Positions 1 to 11,373 of a stretch of DNA of 64,000 nucleotides are shown here, piece by piece. Under the pieces are notes generated by a model, which worked only from the letters and a program-made list of their open reading frames with translations, made no database searches and was not told the origin of the DNA. The DNA is from Ramazzottius varieornatus (Eukaryota; Tardigrada; Eutardigrada; Parachela; Ramazzottiidae). A program made the position numbers and the translations under genes. The stretch is taken from positions 1 to 64,000 of the forward strand of contig BDGG01000014.1 of the NCBI GenBank assembly GCA_001949185.1. Direction: 5' to 3'. Numbering within the stretch: the first letter of the stretch is position 1; each line of letters starts with the position of its first letter.

Positions 1-1
1 C

Positions 2-1515
2 ATCAGAGACATTATCCGCGGACAGTACAAGGAGAAACGCCACATCGCCCTTGAGACTTTACTGCCGCTTGTTGTCGATAAAGTTGGGTTGAAAGTATCT
101 CGTGCTACCCTTTATCGTACACTGCGTCGGATGGGTTTTGCTTACCGAGAGCGTACAACCGAACATCTCTTCGTCGATCCATTGCTCAAGGTTAGACGAA
201 TTCAGTACATTCGTGCTATGCGCCACTTTCGTTCTGACCAACACTGTCTGATCGCCTACCTTGACGAAACCTGGCTGAACGAGAACTATCAGCCGAAGAA
301 AAGCTGATCGGAGTTGGACAAGACTCGTTCCCAAAAAGGACCTGTCAAGTTCCCCTGTCAAGACTGCGGAGCACCTCACCCTTCGGGCGCAGGAAAACGG
401 CTCGTCACCTTCGACGTTGTTACCCCTGTGGGCTTCGTTCCAAACTGCGGATTGGTCTGGAATGCGACGAAGCATCAAGGCGACTACCACGGAAACTTCA
501 ACTACGCCAACTACGAGAAGTAAGCAACTGTTCGAAAAGCTGACGAATCAATCAATGAAATAAAATGTCGATGGTTCTGTTCAGTTTTTGATTCTGAAAA
601 AATCCGTAAACATGATTGACTTCGAGAAATGGCCCGTTCGACTGCAAACTGTAGAAAAATTTTGAGAAAATCCATTTTTCCCCGTTAGCTCTGCATCCCG
701 TGGATGGATTTTGTCGACATGAGCAAACAAAATGCAGATCTCGCCGAGCTTCACGAGCAACAGTGTTGTTCCTTGGAAAAAGATTTTCAGGAAGTCTGTT
801 TTTGGAACCTGCTCGTAGTTTTGCGGTATCGGTTCTGACAATATGCGTTTGCAGGTTCATGAAGGAAACTGTAGTGCCGTCGCTGAAAGACTTCGCCCTT
901 GATCGCGGCTACAAGACCATAGTCGTGATTAAGGATAACGCTACCTACCACTCAAGACTCCTGGAAGAATACAAGAGACCCAAGCGCGCCAGGAAAGAGA
1001 TCAAAGAGTGGCTCGACGGACACAACATTGAGTACGAGGGACATGAGTCGGTACCGGAGCTGTGGCTGAAAGTGACTGATTTTCTCAACAACTTCCGAGC
1101 AAACAAGTACTATATGGATACCTACCTGAAAGCAGAAGGAATCAAGACGGTCCGGCTTCCGCCGCACCACTGCGATTTCAACCGTATCGAGAAGTGCTGA
1201 GCTCGTCGTAAGGTATGGGTAGCCAAAAACAACAAGACCTGGAAACTGGATGATCTCGAGAAGTTGTGGTACGATTCTCGATTCGAAATGCAGCAGCATG
1301 ATTTCGATAATATTTTTAACCGTGTTGAAAAGATAGAAAATCAGTTCTGGGAGATCGACTTGCGTGAAAGTGAGTTGGAAGCCAGAGAGAACGAGATGAC
1401 GCAGTACTACCTAGCCGAATTTGGAGGTAGCTTCAAACTGTTTAGCGTTGATCAAGATGACAAGAATGATTCCGCTTCGGAGGTTGATTTCTCGTGGATG
1501 ATGGGTGATGTTTAG
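2..1515 (+). pseudogene. Decayed Tc1/mariner-superfamily (DDE_3) transposase, 5' end cut by the window edge
   Basis: The frame is open from base 2. It begins with a helix-turn-helix-like segment (RATLYRTLRRMGFAY) and then shows the three catalytic landmarks of a DDE endonuclease: YLDETW (first Asp, near 262), IKDNATYH (second Asp, near 930) and LPPHHCDFNRIE (final acidic residue, near 1190). A spliceosomal-type intron fits at 520-854 (donor GTAAGC, acceptor GCAG), joining NYANYEK to FMKETVVP in frame. Two in-frame TGA codons (305-307 and 1198-1200) interrupt it, the second just after the final catalytic motif. The C-terminal part (1264-1515) is charged and coiled-coil-like. The stops make it a dead copy. 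It could be a domesticated gene only if those stops were sequencing errors. Confidence 0.75.
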
Positions 1516-1904
1516 TTATGATTGAGAGTAGTCTGTGATGGATTTGTGCAGTATTCTTCTTTCGGTTGAGGTGTTTACTTTTGTCCATTTGACTGAATCA
1601 GATAGAGAGACGTCCAGTTTTTGTTTTACCTATGCTGTCACTACGATATGAAAATTACTCGGAGAATTGAATGTCCTTGGCCGGGCATGATTTACGCGTA
1701 CGACTGCGTACAGAGCCATACATAACGGGTATTAGAGATCCTATCAGCCGATCTTCCCCGGTAGCGGGATGACCAAGAGCTGATCTCAACTTTCTGTAAC
1801 GGCCATTCGCTTCCCACGAGCTAAACAAAACTTACGACCGTTTCAGATTTTGGGAAAGATGGCGCGGCCAGGCGCCATCTTTCCTAAGCTCTGTTTCAGA
1901 TTTT
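1516..1904. other. Intergenic stretch with a small hairpin and a duplicated motif
   Basis: No coding sequence is recognised. A compact hairpin lies at 1853-1884: GGAAAGATGGCGC pairs with GCGCCATCTTTCC around a short loop. A diverged direct repeat of part of this motif (TTTCAGATTTT... GATGGCGGGGCCAGG) follows at 1894-1927. These may be terminal or subterminal sequences of the hAT relic that begins next, but this was not demonstrated. Confidence 0.4.
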
Positions 1905-4090
1905 TTGAGAACGATGGCGGGGCCAGGCTACCCAAAGTACTACGCACCGGCAGATGAAACAGAGCTTAGAATGGTGGGAAGTGACGGAAAGCAACACGCA
2001 AAGTGTAACCACGGAAAGTTTACAAGAATATACAAGATACGTCTAACTTCCACACTCACATGGAACGTCAGAATCTGCACAAGCTGAAGCAGGAAAACAG
2101 GAACAAGCCCATCCTTGCAGCATTCCTACCGGAAAGTAAGGATAATCCGAGGATTATGTCCAGGAGAGAAAGCGATCATCATAAAGCTGACCTTACAGAC
2201 TGGACAGTCGGTACAGCAAAGCCCATCAGTACCGTCGACGAGTCCGAAGTTGCCAAGTTCTGTAATGGTCTGAATACCGATTATAAGGCAGTGATATCTC
2301 CATGTTATGACGATTATAATTCGTATTTTTGGTATTCAAATGGTGAATTCTCCCGTGTGCTTCTAGATTCATGTCGTCAAACCGTGAGGAAGCTGATAGT
2401 CAGTAGCTACGAGAAAAGGAACCTGGAGGTCATCAAAAGAGCTAGCGTCGATGGACAGCAGGTTTTCCATCACCTTGGACATGTGGGAGGCAAGCCAAGT
2501 GTCAGTCCTACCTCGTAATCACGCTGCACTGGATCGACAGCCGGTGGAAGATGCGGAATATCATTCTCGACTTTGGATACATTCCCAGGAAGCTTTCGGG
2601 AGAGCGTATGAAGGACGTTGCCATTGACGCCCTTCGAGAGTACGAGATCGCTCATAAAGTATTCGGAGTGTCGACGGATGGGGCACTCAACAAGGTAACG
2701 TTTTCTGAGTTGCTTCAGAAAGAGATGGAAGTAGAGAGGAACAACTCGAAGATCTTACCCGAAGGTGAGAAGTTTCAATTCACGAAATATAATTCGTATT
2801 TATGTAATTCGCTAAAGAACGTTGACTGAAAAGTTATGGTATTTCGCAGTGCCTTCGTTTTAGAATTGGTGTGCGGCGCATATTGTGAACCTTGTAGCGG
2901 AAGTCGCGACCAAGAAGGAAGATGAGACGGTGTCCAAGATCCGAACCTGTGTGACGCACCTACGTCGCGCTACAACACTCGAGTCTTTCCTTGAGTTCGT
3001 CAAAGAAGATCTGAAGTTACCGCTGGACGTGCCCACGCGCTGGAATAGTCTGCTTCATATGGTCGAGGTGGCTTACGCTCGACGAGACCAGATTCGGGCT
3101 TTCTTGTGGACAGGAGCGGCCTCCATCAAAGACCAGATCTCCACGAAGACGAGTGGTTCGATATGGCGGATTTGATTGAGCTGCTAAAACCTCTCGAAGT
3201 CATCTCCACGGACGTTTCCGCTCACAAGACCGGACGTTCCGTTTAGGGTTGGATGAACTGGAGTTTCCACGGACGCACCTTCACAACTTCGCAGAAGACG
3301 ACTCAAAGGTGTCACTAGTTTTACCATCGGCATATTGACAATATTATAGTCGTGCGTGTGATATCACGAGCTATAACACGTGTTTTCGTAACGCTCACTT
3401 GGGTTTCTAGGCGCTATGGATATGTGAAGTCGCGAGAGATATGGAGATAAAGTTGGAAGAATCGATGAAGCTGTCGTGCAAGAAGCAAGGGAGCCTGACT
3501 CCTATGCCCATGACAGCGTGGCTGCTGGATCCAACTATCAAAGACGCCTACCTGGATACGCAAGAAAGTCGTGGTACGGCCGCACGGTTCTCAGGCACGT
3601 CCTGCAACTGTACGAAGCAGCATCCAGGTATTTTCGATTGACGTAGTATAGCGCACAAATTATAATTTGTCAGAGTAAAATCGACTTGTACCGTCAAAGA
3701 CGAATGAAGATCCAGTTTGGTGTGTTGATGTCACTGCAGGCGCAATGGCGACGAAACTACCGTGCCAGCTCCTTCCGCTGTCAGAACCCATCTGTCCATC
3801 CGTGAACAGATTGCAGCGAAAGCTACAGCTGGGCCTATGACTCAATTGAATGAAGTCGAAGCGTACTTCTCGGGTCCCAACGTGCCAACTGAAAGAGACG
3901 TTTCAGAGTTTTGGGATTTGCCAGTGAAGCGTTATCCTGTTCTATGCCGTGTAGCAAAGATGTCTTAGCCGTGCAGCTTTCTTCCGTGCCTTCGGAAGGT
4001 TCATTTTCTACCAGTGGTCGGTACATTACTGCCCTACGAAACCGATTAGAGCCGGAAGCCTTACAGGCTATGTTGTGTTTAAGGTCTTAG
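1905..4090 (+). pseudogene. Decayed hAT-superfamily transposase
   Basis: Fragments in several frames line up as one hAT transposase. A BED-finger-like segment (AKCNHGKF ... TSTLTW followed by HMERQNLHKLK in another frame) lies near 2010-2090. A segment with GVSTDGALN (2551-2829) fits the RNase H-like core. A segment with PLDVPTRWNSLLHMVE (2885-3175) is the hAT block preceding the insertion domain. The dimerisation tail (SVPSEGSFSTSGRYITALRNRL, described here in two pieces: SVPSEGSFSTSGRY and ITALRNRL) lies at about 3966-4090 in a frame shifted relative to the preceding exon. Several frameshifts and stops make it inactive. Terminal inverted repeats were not found, so the element's ends are uncertain. 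Confidence 0.7.
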
Positions 4091-4227
4091 GATTTTATTT
4101 TCGAGTACATGCAGACTATGTTGTCGGAGGATTATTAAATTGTATCGTCTATGCTGTCCGGCAACAAAGCATGTCAAAACCTGCGAATCATAATTTTTTG
4201 TGTCATCTGTAAGTCTCTAAGCCAAGC

Positions 4228-4376
4228 TTCAAGTTCTTATCCGGATAAGATCCGGATCATCCGGATAGAATCCATCGGCAACTGATTCGGATGGGAGTTC
4301 TATCCATCCGACTGCTTTCTGGATCAATCCGGATCGGCATCTGATCCCATCCGGATGACTGTCTGATCCATCCGTT
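4228..4376. repeat. Cluster of ATCCGGAT palindromes
   Basis: Within about 150 bp the 8-bp palindrome ATCCGGAT, or one-base variants of it, recurs at least five times, separated by related GATC/ATCC-rich sequence. There is no open reading frame. The motif density looks like a degenerated simple satellite or the subterminal repeat region of a DNA transposon. It lies between the hAT relic and the LINE. Confidence 0.6.
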
Positions 4377-4441
4377 AACAACCCTACTACTCGATGCATT
4401 TGTTGACTTTGTTCCGTATTACGTGACAACTCAACATATCA

Positions 4442-4484
4442 ATAAGTAGCTCCAATCAACTCAACATAAGTAGCTCCAATCAAC
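4442..4484. repeat. 24-bp tandem repeat, 1.8 copies
   Basis: The unit ATAAGTAGCTCCAATCAACT plus CAAC (24 bp) starts at 4442 and repeats from 4466 until 4484. It lies about 65 bp upstream of the LINE start codon and may mark the LINE 5' end or untranslated region. Confidence 0.7.
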
Positions 4485-4550
4485 CGAACCACCTGTTGAT
4501 TTTGTGGCGCCGTATGCCTGTGGCTGCCTGAGTTGTCCTCGCTTACAGAA

Positions 4551-7247
4551 ATGTCCAACGTACGAGGAAACACCGACGGGGAACTGGGGAAGCAGCTGAT
4601 CTTTCGGTACGCTAACCTGAACGGGATCAAGTCGAAGTCGGAAGAGCTGAAAGCGTGGACGGAAAGAGGAAAGGTGGACATAGGTGCCTTCGTCGAAACA
4701 TGGGCCGATGACAGCGTTACGGATACGTTGATTGCTGATTTGGAGAAGTACAAAGTCCATAGGAAAGACCGAGCTGGTTGTCGAAAGGAGGGTGGTGGTG
4801 GCGTCGCTATCATAGTCCAGAAGGATCTTCACACGCTGAGAGCTACTGAGTATGAAGTGGAAGGACTAGAGCTCATGTGGGTAAAGGTTGTGGGGATGAA
4901 GATGGTCGCGCTGGTTGGTGTCCTATATGCTCCAGGATACGACATGGAAGTCTTTGCAAAACTTCGGTGCTCCCTGGAGAAGATTCCACCTTACCTCCGA
5001 AGAAACATGATTCTGGTAAATGACTTTAACTGTCCTGATATCGACTGGGAAGACTTGTCAGCCAAGAAACCTCGGACAAGGGAGCTACTTTCCGTCATCA
5101 AAGAGTTCGCGCTGTTCCAAAGGGTGCGAGGGTTGACCAGGGAACGTAACGGATCATCATCGTGCCTGGACCTCCTCTTCGTCACCCAGCTGAGCCTTGT
5201 CCGCCAAGTCAATATTCTGCCCAAGCTGACTTTCTCCAACGACCACTGTGGACTCCAGTGCCTTATAAAGCTGTGGATAGTCAACTTCCCGGCTCCGCCA
5301 AAGCCAGTATGGGTATTTCAGACCGGAAGTCAGCAAGAATTCCGTAAAGAGGTTACGAGTGTTAACTGGGCATCCTTCTTTGACGCGCACTGTAACTCAG
5401 ATGTGGCCTCCGTCACCTTCGAAGCTAAAGTGGTGGAAATTGCGCAGAAACACTTCAGGCTGAAGAAAGTTGGATCAAGACGTCTTAACCGACCATCACT
5501 CTCCCCACGGACTATTGACAGTCTTAAGAGACGTGACGCGGCATTCCGGAAATGGACCAAGACTAAAGATTCAATGGACTACAACCTGTGGGTGGACTGT
5601 GCAAGGGACACTAAGAGGCTCCTGAAGACCAGTAGATCGAGACAACTCCGAAACATCGCCACTCTGTCTAGAAGATGTCCAGAAGCGCTATGGAAGTACG
5701 TCAAGCGGTCATCCAAGTCTGAGAGCCTTCCTCCCATTCCCGTACCTGGCGCCGTTGAGAAGTACCTGGTCCACCCAAAAGACAAAGCAGAATACATAGC
5801 CAGCGTTTTCCTGAAGGATTATGGCTCGTGCGCAGCACACTGTCAACCATACAACAATCAAGTCCCTTCGACAGCTACAAGATGTAAAGAGTGGCTGCCA
5901 AGTTTGAATGTGACCGGACCGGAAGTGTGGGAAGTACTTCGGAAACTCCTCGGCCAGAAGGCTGCAGGTTCGTCCCTTTTGACAAACGCTCTCATCAAAG
6001 CAGCTGGCACAGCCCTCGTCTATCCTCTCACGCGTCTCTTCAATCTTGTCCTCTGCACCAAGCAGTATCCCACCTCCTGGAAGAAGGCCGATGTGGTACC
6101 AGTCCCGAAGAAAGGCGGCGCCACCTGGAGACCGATCTCTCTTCTATCGCCTCTGTCCAAAATCTTTGAGAAAGTTCTAGCTATTCGAATTTTGAGCTTC
6201 TTAGAGGAGAACCGTGTGTTGACTACGAGACAGTTCGGTTTCAGGTCGAAGAGATCCACTGAAGTGCAGCTACTCCATATGGTCCATCGATGGTCGCAAG
6301 GTCTGTCGGAGAAGAAGGAAGTGGAAGCAGTTTTTCTAGACTGCACCAAGGCGTTCGACAGAGTCCCCCACGAAGTGCTGGTCAGGAGCCTACAAGATCA
6401 TGGTATCACCGGCGACCTGCTGGACCTAATGGCCGACTACCTGCGAGGCAGGACTCAAAGAGTAACGGTTGGAGGCTACTACAGTGAGTACAGTGAAGTC
6501 CGGTCAGGCGTTCCCCAAGGTTCCGTTCTGGGCCCACTGCTCTTCATTGTTGCGGTGAACAAGCTCTCCGTGTCGGTCAGGTGCGAGCTCTACCAGTATG
6601 CTGACGACCTGGTAGCCCATCAAGTGATCAGCAAGCCCGAAGACTGCCGAGCCTTTCAAGAAAGTCTGGACCAGTTGGGTGAGAACTGCGAAGAAGCTGG
6701 GCTGAGCCTAAACCCAAGCAAGTCGCAGCATGTCCGCATATCATTCAAGAGATCCGGGAGTGTCCCTGTCCCTCAGGGTAACTACTCCATCAGCGGTCAG
6801 AAGATCCCGACAAAGAGCCAAACGACGTGCTTGGGGGTCGTACTCGACCGGAAGCTGAACTGGACGGCGCAGATCGACGCAGTGACAGCGAAGTGCCGGA
6901 AGCGGCTCCACGCCATCCGGTCGTACTTTCCCCTGCAGCTTGGCGCGGCAAGGCAACTGCTGTACATTAGCCTAGTTCGTCCTGTTGCCGAATACGCCTG
7001 CTCAGTGTGGAACCCCACGAACCACAAGCACCAAAGACAGCTGGAGCAAGTCCAAAAAGATTTTCTCAAGAGCATCCGGCTGAGCAAGATACCCAAAGGA
7101 CAGCATGATGGAGACTTCAGCCAGTACAGACAGCACCTGGCAGAAGTCAAATGGGACTACCTGTGGACAAGACGGGTCAAGGCCGTGTTGGTAAACGGTT
7201 TCAAGATATGGACAAAGAAATGTCCAACGTTGGGCGGCTCCTGCTGA
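4551..7247 (+). CDS. LINE (CR1/Jockey-like) ORF2: endonuclease plus reverse transcriptase
   Basis: One uninterrupted frame of 898 codons from the first ATG. The N-terminal part (about residues 12-235) is an apurinic endonuclease-type domain. It has NLNGIKSK, the metal-binding VETW, the asparagine/aspartate block NDFNCPDIDW (near 157) and NDH (near 230). The reverse transcriptase (about 490-750) shows KKGGATWRPISLL, the catalytic Asp in CTKAFDRVPH (near 600), SGVPQGSVLGPLLF and YADD (near 683), then CLGVVLDRKLNW. The usual G of GDFN is N here and the usual YIND block reads AVNKL, so activity is uncertain. The last part of a typical LINE tail (ALINDKNFRPSP ... FKSYLDRLDFQKF) lies in another frame at 7250-7546, so a frameshift near 7200 probably truncated the protein. 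The 3' end seems to lie near 7675 in TTATTAATCAATCAGG. Confidence 0.85.
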   Translation: MSNVRGNTDGELGKQLIFRYANLNGIKSKSEELKAWTERGKVDIGAFVETWADDSVTDTLIADLEKYKVHRKDRAGCRKEGGGGVAIIVQKDLHTLRATEYEVEGLELMWVKVVGMKMVALVGVLYAPGYDMEVFAKLRCSLEKIPPYLRRNMILVNDFNCPDIDWEDLSAKKPRTRELLSVIKEFALFQRVRGLTRERNGSSSCLDLLFVTQLSLVRQVNILPKLTFSNDHCGLQCLIKLWIVNFPAPPKPVWVFQTGSQQEFRKEVTSVNWASFFDAHCNSDVASVTFEAKVVEIAQKHFRLKKVGSRRLNRPSLSPRTIDSLKRRDAAFRKWTKTKDSMDYNLWVDCARDTKRLLKTSRSRQLRNIATLSRRCPEALWKYVKRSSKSESLPPIPVPGAVEKYLVHPKDKAEYIASVFLKDYGSCAAHCQPYNNQVPSTATRCKEWLPSLNVTGPEVWEVLRKLLGQKAAGSSLLTNALIKAAGTALVYPLTRLFNLVLCTKQYPTSWKKADVVPVPKKGGATWRPISLLSPLSKIFEKVLAIRILSFLEENRVLTTRQFGFRSKRSTEVQLLHMVHRWSQGLSEKKEVEAVFLDCTKAFDRVPHEVLVRSLQDHGITGDLLDLMADYLRGRTQRVTVGGYYSEYSEVRSGVPQGSVLGPLLFIVAVNKLSVSVRCELYQYADDLVAHQVISKPEDCRAFQESLDQLGENCEEAGLSLNPSKSQHVRISFKRSGSVPVPQGNYSISGQKIPTKSQTTCLGVVLDRKLNWTAQIDAVTAKCRKRLHAIRSYFPLQLGAARQLLYISLVRPVAEYACSVWNPTNHKHQRQLEQVQKDFLKSIRLSKIPKGQHDGDFSQYRQHLAEVKWDYLWTRRVKAVLVNGFKIWTKKCPTLGGSC

Positions 7248-7675
7248 ACGTATCCAGGCCTGTGCAGCAACCACCAACTCGAGCAAACACGAGGAGCCAG
7301 ACCTGCACAGGAGTTCCGGAAGGCAAAGTATGGGCCCAGCCGGCTACAAGAATTAAAGAAAAAGATACTCTGAATGTTACTTCTGATACCTTCGCGTACG
7401 TAGCTTCTGCCTTGATCAACGATAAGAATTTCCGCCCATCTCCGGCAAACTGTCAAAGTCTCGCTGTTTTCAAGTCCTATCTCGATCGCCTAGACTTCCA
7501 AAAATTCTCGTGGTGTAGTCAGAACGTAGATAGTTGCTTGTTGTGATTGTTTTTGTATTATTTTGGATCCTTTCTCTGATGGCTCTCTTGCCAAATTTTT
7601 CAACTTGTGTCTAAGGCTGAGCATCTGCTGGCGATCCAAACACGAGTAAAGCGGTTATTAATCAATCAGGCGAAC
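7248..7675 (+). pseudogene. Frameshifted LINE C-terminal tail and 3' end
   Basis: The frame open at 7151-7546 continues the LINE-type tail (KEKDTLNVTS, then FKSYLDRLDFQKF). It is followed by about 130 bp of noncoding sequence ending in a TAATCAATCA-like tail. This section belongs to the same LINE insertion as the main ORF; the frame change separates it. Confidence 0.5.
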
Positions 7676-7858
7676 ACCTTTTGCTGTTGAGCATTAACAG
7701 ATGTTTGCCGTTCCTTTCGTTCACCGGCCATTTCGCAATCGCAACGTTTTTGACTTTTGCGTTCCTTGTAACTTTTCTTCTTTTAGTCCTTTTGCCTTTA
7801 GTCCATTGTTGTGTCGATATCTCCACATCCTGCGAAATTCGGAAATTTGTGGGAAACT

Positions 7859-9334
7859 ATGGAGGAAATGCGGTTGACGAAAGAGACCTTAGACAGCAGC
7901 GACGATGAAGCTTCTCCCTCGGATGATCCCGAGGCTGTGGGGGAGAGGACACGTGGTCCAGCAAACGAACTTGCAATGGCTGGAAACCACGTGGCTTTGG
8001 AAAGTGGGTGTCCGCTTGATTTGCTTGCTGATAAATCGTTGATTGATCATCCACTATTCCGTAGATTTGTCCTTCTCCACTCCGATTCTTCCCGAAACCT
8101 CCGTCGACGCTCTGGACCTCCAGCAATTCCTTACGATCACCACAGATGAACCCGATAGTCCAGGAGACGAGTCTGATGTCGAGTCGGAAGCAGAAAGCAT
8201 CAAGACTACGGGCACGACGACCAGATCGTACATTTCACAATCTGATCGCCGACCACCTTCCCCATACGATGGCATCGTTCGCCTACCTGTCGACGCATCC
8301 CCCATCGTCAAAGACGATTTCCGACTCCTTCCCGAGACTACGCTGACCAAAATTGGTTCCGTGCGGAACATCCTCGAAAACGTTGTGGTGATTCAAGCCG
8401 TCGATCCGAAAGTATTCCCCACGCTTGATCTACATTCCGTCCTGTTCCTCAACCACACAACTCCACTCGGTAAGTATATTCCCTCATCTCCAAGCCCCAT
8501 TAATGACGATAGACATGTTTTATCTTGTAGGTAGGGTGTTTGACGTGTTCGGGAACGTCGATAAGCCTTTCTACTCGCTCCGTTTCGAAGCCGAAGAAGA
8601 CATCGAGAAGTTCGAAGGCTTGACCATTGGCACCGACGTCTTCGCCGTTCCCACCGACCCTCAGCTGACTGCCTACGTCTTCGTGAACGACCTCTTCAAG
8701 CTGAAAGGGACAGATGCCGTTGGCGAAGACAACCTGGAACTTCCTCCTGAGCTGCAAGACTTCTCAGACGACGAGAAAGAACGTCAGGCAAAGCAGGAAG
8801 CCCAAAGACGCAAGCGGACTCACTACCATGCAGCTCAAGCACCGCAAGGTGGGGAACGTAGTGGACATGGTGTTCCGGGTCTGAATCTACCTTCTCCTCG
8901 AGCTGGTGTAGATCAACAGCGGTCCCATCCTGCCCACCAGCGAGGAAATGGCTTCCACAGCTCGTCGGTTCGTCCACATCAACCGACGCACAACACTAAC
9001 AACGGTCAGCCTATGGTTCAATAAAAACATTCTAATTTTGTTCTCTTTTCTTTATCTTTATTTCTCATTTGATCCTTTTGTAGTGGGAAGTTCGATCACC
9101 TTTTCTTCCAAAGTCCAACCAGAGAACCCGATGTTGACGTCGCTGAATGGCAACATCGCTTCAGCTCCGGTAACGTTTCCGACTAGTATACCTTCACTTA
9201 CCCCTGCTCAGCCTTTGAATACCGATCCGAAAACTCTTCCGAGTGCCGAAGTTTTGTTTTACAATCCAAATACCGATGCTACTTTAGCGGCGCGCAAACC
9301 CAAACCGTCTCTCTTCCGAAGCTTTATGCGATAA
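7859..9334 (+). CDS. NAF1: H/ACA ribonucleoprotein assembly factor NAF1
   Basis: Four exons: 7859-8003, 8065-8469, 8531-9004 and 9084-9334, giving 424 residues. The second intron is the clearest (GTAAGT...TTGTAG); the first (donor GTGGGT) was chosen because it alone restores the frame. Residues about 142-262 match the Naf1/Gar1 RNA-binding fold: KIGSVRNILENVVVIQAV, SVLFLN, PLGRVFDVFG, PFYSLRF, then FSDDEKERQAKQEAQRRKR, the acidic-basic segment typical of NAF1. Flanking regions are acidic and Ser/Pro rich at the N-terminus and Asn/Gln/Pro rich at the C-terminus, as in other NAF1 proteins. NAF1 binds dyskerin and chaperones H/ACA snoRNP and telomerase RNP assembly in the nucleus before GAR1 replaces it. 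Start: ATG at 7859 is the first in frame. Confidence 0.85.
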
Positions 9335-9344
9335 CGGATTTTAG

Positions 9345-9431
9345 CGTTCTACAATGGCGCACGGCTTCAGTGATATTGGCTGGAAGCGTGCGCCACGTGG
9401 TGCAACGATCTGGCCGAGTTTGATTGTCGGG
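9345..9431. repeat. Foldback element, copy 1
   Basis: TGGCGCACG (9355) and CGTGCGCCA (9387-9395) form the stem around a loop of about 23 nt. The right flank AACGATCTGGCCGAGTTTGA matches the right flank of the other copies in pattern. It lies just downstream of the NAF1 stop codon. Confidence 0.6.
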
Positions 9432-10449
9432 CCCCCATATTTTGTGCAAAGTAAAGCGATTCTGGTTGGTGTTCTAAATGGAAAATACAAACCTGAGACA
9501 GCGATTTTCAAATAATTCTGTCAAACAATATCTCACGGTGTTCAGAGCTCGCTGAAACGTTTTTCGGGTTACATGTGCAAATGTGGCACCTCTTTGACTT
9601 GTCTTTCCGTGTCTAAATCACCTGCGAAGCTACTTATTATGCCATCAATCTATATGTTCGACCATCTCATTATCGCTTCTTGTTTTTTTGTTCTGCTGTC
9701 TTTTGTTCACTGAAGCAGTTATTGTGGGCAGTTCGCTCGTATTCTACAGCCGGCCTCTTGAAAATCTTCAATCGAGTGTTCTTTCTATCCACGACGGGGT
9801 ATTTTGTTTGTTTGGTATCGGCGTATGGTACGTGTATGCGTAACATGTAACGATTCGCTTGGATGATTACTTTGGCTGCAGGGTATAGTATCACGGTTTG
9901 CAGAACACAAATTGGTCCCTTTGAGTCGTTCGTGTGAGTATTTCGCTTCCGTTGTTGCGCACCGGCATTTACGGCCTTGGCGAGACTACTTCTATCTGAC
10001 ACAGTTATTTCTCATCATTTGTATCACTCCACTGCGTCAGCGCCAACCAGCGTAATACCATACTCTTGGCCGTCTCGCCAACGGGTCGAAAGAACATCGA
10101 AAAGATTCAGGTAACTGCAGCAAGCCGCTAATCTTTCTTCTGATCATGACATTGGAGCGCATGTTTTCATTTTAGATGTACCGGAAGAGGGTAGTCTACT
10201 ACACGCAGAACGACGACTGACCATCGCACTTGAGTGACGGTGAGTTCATCTCACAATGGTTTTGTGACGTTTGTCAGTTTAACTCGCTGGACTCTGATGT
10301 AAACGATTCGATCGAAGCATGAAGAATTCTCTGAAAAGAATTCCCGGTTAGTTGTTCCACTTGATTGTTTTCGTGGACTGTAAGATTTCCAGCAAACGAC
10401 TTCAGCAAGAATGCTTTCCTACGTCGCGCACCTATTTAGTGCTATCGAC

Positions 10450-10575
10450 TGGATTTGAGCGCTATTTGGAAGAGCGATTTTGTCCAGTTTTTCCGAGTGG
10501 CGCACGATTCCAGTATTATTGGTTCAACTCGTGCACCACGTGGAAGAGTGATCTTGCCGAGTTCGTTTTCCGAGC
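10450..10575. repeat. Foldback element, copy 2
   Basis: GTGGCGCACG (10497-10506) faces CGTGCACCACG (10530-10540), loop about 23 nt. The left arm contains TTTGTCCAGTTTTTCCGAG and the right arm GTGATCTTGCCGAGTTCG, both recognisable variants of the family arms. Confidence 0.6.
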
Positions 10576-11223
10576 TTGCAAGTAATTTCCTCTCATCTCA
10601 CATTCGGACATCGAGACGGGGCGTGGTTCTGGGGATGAAGAAGAATACTTTGGGTTTCAATCTATTCACGCATTGTTTTCGTTTTTAAAGCGTTAGGTAA
10701 TTTATCTCGATAGCGGGAAAACTTTTTCCGAATATTTTGGTTGTTTTACGGCCTTGCGCATAGCGTGATTCTGACATGTTGTCATTGCACCTCGCTCATC
10801 TCCATAGCGTGCAATGAAAACCCGTCAAAACATCAATTTGTGTTCGGCACGTCGGTCAAAAGTCGGTCTTGGGGTCAATTTGTGCAGGTGTGCATTTTTT
10901 CGTAGACTATACCTTGTCACGTTATTTTCTAAAGTCCGTCCGCCATCGTGTCCACCGTAAAAAGCCGGTATGGTCGGACGATGTACCGCTCTTTTTGCTT
11001 TTTTCCTCTCCCACGTTCGTGCCCGAATGTAGAACGACAGGCGAACAATCTTTCCACCATTGTGAACGAACAAAGAGAATCTGTCCACCCATAAATCTTC
11101 ATTAAATCTCGATAAACCCACCTGTGGCACGTCTTTCAGGCCATTTCTTTTTATTGACAATAATCCTTTGGCATGTATGAAAAGCAACGCGTGGGCCGAC
11201 CGACCGTTATACTGCCACATGAG

Positions 11224-11325
11224 ACGTCGACAACTGAATTCACCCAAATCATTTTCGCAAGTGGCGCACACTCTTTGCCAACAACAATGAGAACGTGCGC
11301 CGCTTGACATAACGGGGAAGCGCCC
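11224..11325. repeat. Foldback element, copy 3
   Basis: CAAGTGGCGCAC faces GTGCGCCGCTTG with a loop of about 24 nt. The left arm (ACGTCGACAACTGAATTCAC, then CCAAATCATTTTCG) is the reverse complement type of the right arms of copies 4 and 5. The right arm has diverged. It lies about 50 bp upstream of the LRR start codon. Confidence 0.6.
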
Positions 11326-11373
11326 CACGTTGTGCAGCGTAATTCCATTCTCTCGAAACTTTTTGTGTTACAG

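Larger units (their letters stand above)
9432..11373. other. Intergenic region between NAF1 and the LRR gene
   Basis: No convincing coding region. The stretch holds foldback copies 2 and 3. An acceptor-like TTTTGTGTTACAG directly precedes the LRR start codon, so part of this region may be the 5' untranslated exon and intron of the LRR gene. Confidence 0.5.

Noticed and set aside
5157-7286. Several minus-strand ORFs of 70-117 codons inside the LINE
   Set aside because: They are shadows of the strong plus-strand endonuclease/reverse transcriptase frame.
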